NCBI RefSeq assembly: GCF_001306915.1
Contig: NZ_LJTC01000004.1
Span: 315,628 to 379,627, forward strand
Direction of reading: 5' to 3'
Length of the DNA stretch: 64,000 nucleotides
From: Pseudoalteromonas lipolytica
GTDB taxonomy: Bacteria > Pseudomonadota > Gammaproteobacteria > Enterobacterales > Alteromonadaceae
Below are positions 8,160-15,181 of this stretch, piece by piece. The notes beneath the pieces are model-generated. The model was not told the DNA's origin. It did not search any database and saw only the letters and a program-made list of their open reading frames with translations. The translations under genes and the position numbers were made by a program. Every line of letters begins with the position of its first letter. Position 1 is the stretch's first letter.

Positions 8160-10808
8160 ATGGATTTTAAGAAGTCACTATTCGCGGTAATGCTAGCGAC
8201 TGCGCCTTTAATGGCTAGTGCAGCATTAACTCAATCACAAGTTGATCAGTTTGCGAAAGGTACCGAACTGTTGTTTTCGGTAGAAGATAACTTTCGTAAT
8301 AAAGATGCGGGCTTTTTAGGAAAAATTACCCTCAATAATGGCTCTGATGTCGCGTTACCTGCAGGCGAGAGCGACTGGCAGCTATATATTCACTCTGTTC
8401 GTAAAATCTCAACCGAGCATGTCGCAGGCCTGAATATTGAACACGTTAATGGTGACTTGCACCGCATCGTACCAACGAGCTCATTTAAAGGTTTAGCTGC
8501 AGGTGAAAGCTTAGAGCTACCGTTTGATGCGCAAGTGTGGATTGTTGCTTACAGTGACTTTATGCCACGGGCATTTTTTGTTTCAGGTAAGAATAAACCA
8601 GCCGTATTTGCTAATACCGACACAGAAGACTTTAAACAGTTTGTGACGCCATTTACCCGTGAGAATCAGTTACGCCGTTACAATGAGCCAAAAGATTTAT
8701 CGGTTTTAGCAACGGCAAAAGTACGCTTCGAGCGTAATAGCACTGATAAGGTGTCGATCAGTAAAGACGATGCCTTAAAGCGTATTATTCCGAAGCCTCG
8801 TAAAGTCGATTTTAACCGTGGCAGTGCGACGCTAAACAATAATTGGCAAATCAGTTATCAAGGCCAGCTTAAGCACGAAGTTATGGTGTTTATGCAAGAC
8901 TTACAAGATGACTATGGCATTAGCCTTAAAGCACAGCCTGATCATATCAATGTCGGCAAAGACAAAGTAATACGCTTAAAAGTTGACCCTAAACTCAATA
9001 ATGCAAAAGCTGAAAGCTACACTCTAGAGATTGATGATGAAGTGATCACCATTGTAGGTAGCGATAACGCCGGTGTGTTTTATGCGATGCAAAGCTTATT
9101 AAACCTCATTCCTGCAAATAGCCAAGGCAGTGCCAGCTTACCGCAGTTAGAACTTGAAGACTCACCGCGCTATGGTTGGCGTGGTATGCATTACGATAAT
9201 GGTCGTAACTATCATGGCAAAGAAGCAATGTTCAAGCTGGTTGAGCAAATGGCTCGCTATAAAATGAATAAGCTACACTGGCACTTTTCAGAAGATGAAG
9301 GTTGGCGACTTGAGATCCCAGGTCTACCAGAGCTTACCGACGTTGGCGGCTATCGCTGCTTTGATTTAGAAGAGCGCGAGTGCTTATTAACTCAGCTTGG
9401 CACAGGGCCATTTAAATCAGGCTCTGGCAACGGTTATTTGAAACGTGATGAGTTTGTTGAGCTATTAAAGTTTGCGAAAGACCGCCACATTCAAATCATC
9501 CCTGAAGTTGAAGGGCCAGGCCATGCGCGTGCCTCAATCAAAGCGATGGAAGCGCGTTATCACAACATGTTAGAAGAAGCTGAGAAAGCCGCTAAAAACA
9601 ACATTAAAACGCGCTCTGCAAACAAAGAAATTCAACACATAGATATGGGACCAGCAACGCAATACTTGCTTACCGATCCTAAAGATACCTCTGTGTACAT
9701 GACGGTACAAAACTACAAAGATAACTCAATGAATGTGTGTATGGACTCTACCTACGCATTTTTAGATAAAGTAACTTATGAACTTCAGCAGATGTACCGC
9801 GAAGCAGGTGTGCAGTTAAAGAACTTGCATATTGGTGGTGATGAAGTTGGTGCTGGTTCGTGGATAGGCTCGCCAATCTGTCAGGCGTTATTTGCTGATC
9901 CTAATAACGGTGTAGCTGGCCCGGCTGATTTAAAACCTTATTTCACACAACGTGTTGCTACCTTACTTGAAAAACGCGGTATTTCTCCGGGTATTTGGGA
10001 AGATGGCATCATGTATGACCGCGAAAATTCGTTTAAACGTGATGAGTTCCCTAATAAAACCTTTACCGTTAATACTTGGGATAACATTTGGGAATGGGGC
10101 GTTGCCGATAGAGCATACCGCCTAGCAAATGCCGGTTACCAAGTGGTGTTATCACACGGTACGCATTTGTACTTTGACCACCCATACGAAGCAAGCCCTG
10201 AAGAGCGCGGTTATTACTGGGCAACTCGTTACACAGATACTAAAAAGGCCTTTAACTATATGCCTGATGACGTGTATGCCAATGCTGATTACACCCGCAC
10301 TCGTGAGCCAATTGTTAATTTAGAAGCGTTGGTGGGCCGCCCGTTACCTAAACTTGAAAAGCCAGAGAACATTCTGGGTATGCAAGGACAGGTATGGTCA
10401 GAAACAATCCGTACTGAAGAGCAAGTATTAGCAATGATCTTCCCGCGTATTTTGTCAGTGGCAGAGCGTGCTTGGCATAAAGCCGATTGGGAAGGCGAAA
10501 GTGTCGATATTAAAAAACAAGCAAAAGACTGGGCTGAGTTCTCAAGTGCAGTCGGTTTAAAAGAGCTTGAGAAACTAGCTAAAGATGGCATCAATCTGCA
10601 TTTACCAGTACCTGGCGGTGTGATTGAAAATGGTAAGTTGTATGCCAACAGCGCATTTGCTTATTTGAGCATTGAATACAGTCTAGACAACGGCCAAAGC
10701 TGGCAAACTTATGCCGAGCCTGTGAAGGTTGATAACAATACAAAAGTTGCGCTACGCACCCGCTTAAACGCACAGCAAACCAGCCGCGTGACCGTTGTGG
10801 GTGAGTAA
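8160..10808 (+). CDS. secreted family 20 beta-N-acetylhexosaminidase (chitobiase)
   Basis: This is a glycoside hydrolase family 20 enzyme that releases N-acetylglucosamine from chitobiose and short chitin oligomers by substrate-assisted catalysis. Residues 1-21 form a signal peptide ending in MASA without a lipobox cysteine, so export to the periplasm or beyond is likely. A chitobiase N-terminal domain (about 25-170) is followed by the GH20b domain (about 210-325). The catalytic barrel runs to about 770 and a small C-terminal domain follows. The catalytic Asp-Glu pair is in HIGGDEVGAGSW near residue 560. The length of 882 matches Vibrio-type chitobiases. The neighbouring importer and shared palindromes suggest chitin utilisation. 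Confidence 0.92.
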   Translation: MDFKKSLFAVMLATAPLMASAALTQSQVDQFAKGTELLFSVEDNFRNKDAGFLGKITLNNGSDVALPAGESDWQLYIHSVRKISTEHVAGLNIEHVNGDLHRIVPTSSFKGLAAGESLELPFDAQVWIVAYSDFMPRAFFVSGKNKPAVFANTDTEDFKQFVTPFTRENQLRRYNEPKDLSVLATAKVRFERNSTDKVSISKDDALKRIIPKPRKVDFNRGSATLNNNWQISYQGQLKHEVMVFMQDLQDDYGISLKAQPDHINVGKDKVIRLKVDPKLNNAKAESYTLEIDDEVITIVGSDNAGVFYAMQSLLNLIPANSQGSASLPQLELEDSPRYGWRGMHYDNGRNYHGKEAMFKLVEQMARYKMNKLHWHFSEDEGWRLEIPGLPELTDVGGYRCFDLEERECLLTQLGTGPFKSGSGNGYLKRDEFVELLKFAKDRHIQIIPEVEGPGHARASIKAMEARYHNMLEEAEKAAKNNIKTRSANKEIQHIDMGPATQYLLTDPKDTSVYMTVQNYKDNSMNVCMDSTYAFLDKVTYELQQMYREAGVQLKNLHIGGDEVGAGSWIGSPICQALFADPNNGVAGPADLKPYFTQRVATLLEKRGISPGIWEDGIMYDRENSFKRDEFPNKTFTVNTWDNIWEWGVADRAYRLANAGYQVVLSHGTHLYFDHPYEASPEERGYYWATRYTDTKKAFNYMPDDVYANADYTRTREPIVNLEALVGRPLPKLEKPENILGMQGQVWSETIRTEEQVLAMIFPRILSVAERAWHKADWEGESVDIKKQAKDWAEFSSAVGLKELEKLAKDGINLHLPVPGGVIENGKLYANSAFAYLSIEYSLDNGQSWQTYAEPVKVDNNTKVALRTRLNAQQTSRVTVVGE

Positions 10809-10829
10809 TGTTTTTGCGATAAATAAATG

Positions 10830-10863
10830 TGACGCCTATAGAAGAATGTAGGCGTCATGTTTT
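10830..10863 (+). terminator. REP-derived stem-loop after the hexosaminidase gene
   Basis: TGACGCCTA (10830-10838) pairs with TAGGCGTCA (10849-10857) and TGTTTTGC follows. It uses the same GTAGGCGTCA core as the nearby REP-like repeats. It may act as a terminator, though the T-run is short. Confidence 0.5.
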
Positions 10864-10883
10864 GCATTAAAACTACTTCTATT

Positions 10884-10966
10884 CACAAAGAGGATAAGAG
10901 GGCGCTTCGCTTAAGAGAAGTAATATTGAGGTTCCCTCATTCTCTTCTCATTTACTCCTCTTTGTG
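10884..10966. repeat. solitary dyad repeat (CACAAAGAG...CTCTTTGTG family)
   Basis: This 83-bp unit starts CACAAAGAGGATAAGAGG and ends in CTCTTTGTG, so its ends are inverted repeats. It is a single copy of the family expanded into arrays at 30.6-32.3, 53.6-54.5 and 55.6-57.0 kb. It is in the same orientation as the 30-32 kb arrays. Confidence 0.8.
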
Positions 10967-10980
10967 CAAAGACATATTGA

Positions 10981-11122
10981 ACCACAGAGAACACAGAGGC
11001 GCTGCGCGCTACACAGAGAAACCAAATTATCACAATGAGGGTAAGAGGGCACTTCGCTTAGAAGAAAACAAAAAAGCATTATTATTACTTCCTCATTTTC
11101 TTCTCATTCACTTCTCTTTGTG
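10981..11122. repeat. diverged copy of the dyad repeat with ACCACAGAGAACACAGAG prefix
   Basis: Positions 10981-11023 carry ACCACAGAGAACACAGAGG and a second CACAGAGAAACC, a relative of the dyad unit. Positions 11031-11122 form another unit running from CACAATGAGG to CTCTTTGTG. The sequence happens to stay open in one frame but codes only repeat-derived peptide. Confidence 0.7.
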
Positions 11123-11131
11123 AATATATTT

Positions 11132-11214
11132 TCGCGCGAAATAAATTTCACGCCTACAATACCCTGCACCTCGTAGGCGTCACGCTTGCTTGGCGCGTCT
11201 TACATTCAACACCG
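11132..11214. repeat. REP-like pair (CGCGCGAAA...TTTCACGCCTAC and GTAGGCGTCACGC)
   Basis: This repeats the outer parts of the 7804-7945 cluster almost exactly, including TTGGCGCGTCTTACATTCAA, but lacks the central 59-bp element. The rest of the gap up to 11300 shows no other recognisable feature. Confidence 0.7.
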
Positions 11215-11300
11215 TTCGCTCAAAACTGATAGCTGAAAGCTGACGGCTAATCCAAACTCATCATGCGAAATAAATTTCACACCTACGGTATTTAAAAGAA

Positions 11301-11320
11301 ATATGTCAGCGCTGTCATTT
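11301..11320. promoter_or_regulatory. putative NagR-type operator upstream of the NagP-like gene
   Basis: An imperfect palindrome reads GTCAGCGCTGTCAT in its core and matches the 8048-8067 site around the AGCGCT centre. It ends 98 bp before the start codon, almost the same distance as the site before the hexosaminidase gene. Control by the same LacI-type repressor is inferred. Confidence 0.65.
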
Positions 11321-11417
11321 TTGTTGCGATAGTGTTATAAATATTTAATATCTCTTTTATATAATCATCTGAATGAGCAGCGCTGTAGAGTCGAACTGTG
11401 CTGTTATAGGAAATGTT

Positions 11418-12704
11418 ATGTCTGAAATAAATAAACAAAGCAGTGTTGTGCCTATGGCGATTGTTGCCACGCTGTTTTTTATACTGGGTTTTGCTACATG
11501 GTTAAATGGCTCACTGATGCCATTTTTACAGCAAATTTTGCAGCTATCACCTTTTCAGGCATCGCTGATTATTTTCTCGTTTTATATCGCGGTAACTTTT
11601 ACGGCTTTACCTTCGGCGATGATCATCAGAAAGGTAGGTTATAAAAACGGTATGGCGCTGGGTATGGCGACCATGATGGTGGCAGGTTTGCTATTTATTC
11701 CTGCCGCAAAAACACAAGTGTTTGCACTGTTTTTATTTGCGCAGCTTGTTATGGGGGCAGGGCAAACATTGCTTCAAACAGCGGTTAATCCATACGTAGT
11801 AAGAATTGGCCCAGAAGAATCAGCCGCGGCTCGCGTTAGTATTATGGGTATATTAAATAAAGGGGCAGGTGTTGTTGCACCGATTGTATTTACCGCACTG
11901 ATACTCAGCGATTTTGAAGGCTTTGTAGGTAAAGAGCTTAGCCAAACTGATATTGATGCCATGGCTAATGGCTTAATTTTACCGTATTTAGGGATGGCTA
12001 TTTTTATTGGTATACTCGGCTTTGCGGTAACTAAAATGCCATTGCCAGAGTTAATTGATGACGACGTTGATGAACAGAAACCGGGGCAGGTAAAAGAAGC
12101 ATTAAGCCATCCGAGTCTTGCCTTAGGGATAGTGGCACTTTTTGTTTATGTAGCTGTTGAAGTAATTGCCGGCGATACCATTGGTAGCTTTGCGTTGTCG
12201 TTAGGTATTGAAAAATACAGTGTTATGACATCGTACACCATGGGGTGTATGGTACTAGGTTACTTTTTAGGGATTTTACTTATCCCTCGTGTGTTATCAC
12301 AACAAACAGCACTAACTATTTCAGCGGTATTGGGCTGTGTGTTAACGCTAGCGATAGTTACAGGTAGCAATGAAACTGTATTTATATCAACATTGTTTGG
12401 CCTAAAATCGGTACTGCCTGATACCTTATTGCTCATTGCTGTGCTAGGCTTTGCTAATGCGATTGTTTGGCCTGCAGTTTGGCCGTTAGCATTATCTGGT
12501 TTAGGTAAGCTAACTAGTGTAGGCTCTGGTCTGCTCGTTATGGGTATAGCTGGTGGCGCATTCGGCCCATTATTTTGGGGCCTAGCAAGTGGCGGCGTAA
12601 AAAGCGCAGAAGCACAACAAATGGCTTATATTGTGATGTTGCCTTGTTATTTATTCATACTTTTCTATGCTGTTAAAGGCCACAAGATGAAAAGTTGGAA
12701 GTAA
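11418..12704 (+). CDS. nagP: MFS sugar transporter, NagP-like (N-acetylglucosamine uptake)
   Basis: This inner-membrane major facilitator of the FucP/GluP type has about twelve hydrophobic segments. The N-terminal motif FILGFATWLNGSLMPFLQ and the MGAGQTLLQTAVNPYV segment are typical of sugar:proton symporters in this group. In Alteromonadales such a gene in a NagR regulon is NagP, the N-acetylglucosamine importer. The start at 11418, after an AGGAA site, gives 428 residues; an in-frame start at 11373 adds fifteen polar residues and is less likely. Substrate assignment rests on the shared putative operator and the hexosaminidase neighbour. Another hexose is the alternative. Confidence 0.8.
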   Translation: MSEINKQSSVVPMAIVATLFFILGFATWLNGSLMPFLQQILQLSPFQASLIIFSFYIAVTFTALPSAMIIRKVGYKNGMALGMATMMVAGLLFIPAAKTQVFALFLFAQLVMGAGQTLLQTAVNPYVVRIGPEESAAARVSIMGILNKGAGVVAPIVFTALILSDFEGFVGKELSQTDIDAMANGLILPYLGMAIFIGILGFAVTKMPLPELIDDDVDEQKPGQVKEALSHPSLALGIVALFVYVAVEVIAGDTIGSFALSLGIEKYSVMTSYTMGCMVLGYFLGILLIPRVLSQQTALTISAVLGCVLTLAIVTGSNETVFISTLFGLKSVLPDTLLLIAVLGFANAIVWPAVWPLALSGLGKLTSVGSGLLVMGIAGGAFGPLFWGLASGGVKSAEAQQMAYIVMLPCYLFILFYAVKGHKMKSWK

Positions 12705-12786
12705 TTATGAGTTTGAGGTTGGGCGTAAAATGCACCGCCTTAAACTTTGAAAAGCATTTCTAGTAAATAGAAATAATCCCGTGTGT

Positions 12787-12813
12787 AATGCCACCGAAAG
12801 GTGGCATTTTTTT
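12787..12813 (+). terminator. rho-independent terminator after the NagP-like gene
   Basis: A 9-bp stem AATGCCACC (12787-12795) with a GAAA tetraloop pairs with GGTGGCATT (12800-12808), followed by a T-run. Confidence 0.92.
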
Positions 12814-12859
12814 GTTTGAAATTTAAGGTTCTCGTTACACAGAGTAAACCACTTTTATT

Positions 12860-12932
12860 CACAAAGAGGATAAGAGAGCGCTTCGCTTAAGAGAAAGTAA
12901 TATTGTGGTTTCCTCATTCACTTCTCTTTGTG
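12860..12932. repeat. solitary dyad repeat, short form
   Basis: This 73-bp unit runs from CACAAAGAGGATAAGAG to CTCTTTGTG and is very similar to the 10884-10966 copy but with a shorter centre. The stretch from 12933 to 13074, before the tRNA, shows no clear feature. Confidence 0.8.
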
Positions 12933-13074
12933 CAAAAGAAATATTGAACCACAAACAAACCCGAACAGCCAAAGCTGACGGCTTTTAGATCTGAAAACAG
13001 GTTTTAAAGATAAATCTTGAAATTCAAAATAAAAAATATTTAGGAAAATATAGGGATTTACTAAGGGGGAGAAG

Positions 13075-13151
13075 TGGGGCGACTGATGGGGCTTGAACCC
13101 ACGACAACCGGAATCACAATCCGGGGCTCTACCAACTGAGCTACAGCCGCC
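13075..13151 (-). tRNA. tRNA-His(GTG)
   Basis: The minus strand folds into a full cloverleaf with anticodon loop TTGTGAT, so the anticodon is GTG. The acceptor stem GCGGCTG/CAGTCGC pairs with one G-U. The extra 5' G and discriminator C typical of histidine tRNA are present, and CCA is encoded. On the minus strand a promoter-like TTCACA (13206-13211), 17-bp spacer, TAATAT (13183-13188) and a G+C-rich discriminator precede it, as in stable-RNA promoters. Confidence 0.97.
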
Positions 13152-13182
13152 ACTGAGATACACCTCGTTTGGTGTGGCGCGC

Positions 13183-13211
13183 ATATTACATAATTAACTT
13201 AGGCTTGTGAA
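13183..13211 (-). promoter_or_regulatory. putative promoter of tRNA-His
   Basis: On the minus strand, TTCACA (13206-13211) and TAATAT (13183-13188) are 17 bp apart. GCGCGCC follows, which resembles the G+C-rich discriminator of stringently controlled stable-RNA promoters. Confidence 0.55.
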
Positions 13212-13429
13212 CCCCCTAAATTAAAAAAAGTAAAAAAAACTTACTTGCTTCAGAAAATTCAGAAAAGCAGGTTTAGTCAGTTAGTGTTCAGTTTCGGTAT
13301 TTAGACTTGCGACTTTTGCAATTGAGCAATTACTCATTTTTTAGTTTGGCTGTAATTTAATGATTTTTTAACCAAAGATCATATATAATTTGAACAGCGT
13401 TATGCTAAAAATGAACTTCAGGAGAGAAT

Positions 13430-14248
13430 ATGGATACTATAATGAACTGGATCAATGAGAATTCAGGTTTAATCATACATTACGCCGTTCAGGCTGTTCT
13501 TGCGCTAATCATTTTCTTCATCGGTGGTCGTATCGCAAAATTTTGCGAAGGGATGACTGAAAAAGCATTTGATAAAAAGAAAGTAGACAAAGCCGTAGGT
13601 TCATTTGTAGCAAGCATTGTTTATGCTATTGTTTTTGCAGCAACTATCTTAATGGCACTATCTCAACTTGGCATTGAGACAACATCATTCATTGCTATTT
13701 TAGGTGCGGCTGGTTTAGCTGTAGGTCTAGCACTTCAAGGTTCACTGTCTAACTTTGCTTCAGGTGTTTTAATCATCCTACTTCGCCCTTTCAAATCAGG
13801 TGACTATGTAGAAGCCGGTGGTAAAGCGGGTACTGTTAAGAAAATCGAAATTTTCTCTACAGAATTACGTACACCAGATAATAAAGTAATTATCATGCCT
13901 AACTCATCAATCATGGGCAGCCCAATTACAAACTTCTCTCGTGAATCAACTCGTCGTATCGATTTAGTAATTGGTGTGGGTTACGATGCAGACCTTAAAG
14001 AAGCAAAAGCAGTTCTTAAATCAGTATTAGATAAAGAAACTCGTTTATTAAAAGATCCAGCATACACAGTCGCTGTATCTGAGCTTGCAGATTCAAGTGT
14101 GAACTTTGTAGTTCGCCCGTGGGTTAATTCATCAGATTATTGGCCAACGTATTTCGATCTAATGGAAAACATTAAGATCGCATTAGATGACGCAAATATC
14201 ACGATCCCATTCCCGCAAATGGATGTTCATTTGCATAAAGAAGATTAA
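13430..14248 (+). CDS. mscS: small-conductance mechanosensitive channel MscS
   Basis: MscS is a homoheptameric inner-membrane channel that opens under membrane tension and releases solutes during osmotic downshock. Three hydrophobic helices occupy roughly residues 15-35, 58-80 and 88-120. The pore helix has the Ala/Gly-rich pattern GAAGLAVGLALQGSLSNFASG. The beta domain (RPFKSGDYVE) and the alpha/beta cytoplasmic vestibule follow. The length of 272 is close to E. coli MscS (286). It starts after an AGGAGA site, and a TATAAT box at 13384-13389 may belong to its promoter. The DUF481 gene follows by 26 bp. Confidence 0.93.
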   Translation: MDTIMNWINENSGLIIHYAVQAVLALIIFFIGGRIAKFCEGMTEKAFDKKKVDKAVGSFVASIVYAIVFAATILMALSQLGIETTSFIAILGAAGLAVGLALQGSLSNFASGVLIILLRPFKSGDYVEAGGKAGTVKKIEIFSTELRTPDNKVIIMPNSSIMGSPITNFSRESTRRIDLVIGVGYDADLKEAKAVLKSVLDKETRLLKDPAYTVAVSELADSSVNFVVRPWVNSSDYWPTYFDLMENIKIALDDANITIPFPQMDVHLHKED

Positions 14249-14274
14249 TCATAAGTAGTAAAGGTTATTTTTTA

Positions 14275-15054
14275 ATGAAATTAAAAGCTTTATCAATTCT
14301 AGTTGCAGCAAGTGCTGCAACTAGCGCATTCGCAGCAGATGAAACTAAAACTTGGGATGTAACCAGTGAACTAGGTGCCATTATTACAAGTGGTAACACT
14401 GAAACAACAACACTAAAAGGTGGTGTTAAGGTTTTACATAACCTAGAAAACTGGAATAACGAGTACAAGTTAGACGGTCTTTATAAAGAAGATGAGATCG
14501 AAAACGACGACGGTGTTAAAGAAACACAACGTACTAACGAAAAGTACTCAATCTCTGCACAAGGTAACTACAAGTTAAACGAAAAGCACTCACACTTATT
14601 CATCTACGGCTCGCACGTATCTGATTACTTTGGTGCATATCGCAACGAATCAGTAATCTCAGCAGGTTATGGTTTACGCGTAATCGACCGTTCTGATATG
14701 TGGTTAAACGCTGAAATCGGTCCAGGTTATAAGTATTTCCAATACCCTGATGACAGCACTGAAGTTGATGAAAACGGTAACTCACTTGCCGGCGAGCGCG
14801 AAGGTGAAGTTATCGCGTTAGGTAAAGTTGATTATAACTGGCAGATTTCAGACAGCGCACGTTTTACTCAGTTAGTATCAGTTGAATATGGTGATACCAA
14901 TACTAAAACACGTTCAGAGTCTGCAATTCTTGCCAAAATCAACGGCTCACTACAAATGAAAGTAGCTTACAACATCACTCACAACTCAGACGTTGCGGAT
15001 GATAAAGAAAACACAGATACAGAAACTTCATTAACACTGGTTTACAGTTTTTAA
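14275..15054 (+). CDS. DUF481 outer-membrane protein (YdiY-like, salt-induced type)
   Basis: This 259-residue protein has a cleavable signal peptide (residues 1-20, ending AFAA) and alternating beta-strand sequence ending in a C-terminal phenylalanine (LTLVYSF), as for outer-membrane barrels. The pattern SELGAIITSGNTETTTLKGG near the N-terminus is the DUF481 signature. Its function is unknown; relatives are described as salt-inducible. It probably shares a transcript with mscS, 26 bp upstream, which would link both to osmotic stress. A strong terminator follows. Confidence 0.85.
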   Translation: MKLKALSILVAASAATSAFAADETKTWDVTSELGAIITSGNTETTTLKGGVKVLHNLENWNNEYKLDGLYKEDEIENDDGVKETQRTNEKYSISAQGNYKLNEKHSHLFIYGSHVSDYFGAYRNESVISAGYGLRVIDRSDMWLNAEIGPGYKYFQYPDDSTEVDENGNSLAGEREGEVIALGKVDYNWQISDSARFTQLVSVEYGDTNTKTRSESAILAKINGSLQMKVAYNITHNSDVADDKENTDTETSLTLVYSF

Positions 15055-15087
15055 CTATATAAACCGTTTTGTTGACATTTTAATGAC

Positions 15088-15113
15088 AAAAAGGGACGAA
15101 AGTCCCTTTTTTA
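15088..15113 (+). terminator. rho-independent terminator after the DUF481 gene
   Basis: AAAAAGGGAC (15088-15097) with a GAAA loop pairs with GTCCCTTTTT (15102-15111) and a T-run follows. Confidence 0.92.
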
Positions 15114-15181
15114 TTTCTTTTCATTTCAGGTAGAATACACAATCTTTTTTGACTGTAGAACTATGGATATCCCTACTTGTG

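Noticed and set aside
10857..11123. 88-residue open frame on the plus strand
   Set aside because: It is made entirely of dyad-repeat sequence and has no family or ribosome site.
12918..13184. 88-residue open frame on the minus strand
   Set aside because: It runs through tRNA-His and a repeat; chance frame.
15055..15181. ops/JUMPstart element upstream of locus 1
   Set aside because: GGTAGAATAC at 15129 is the nearest match, but it lacks the GGCGGTAGC core. The region before wza (32301-32601) contains only GGCAGC pieces.
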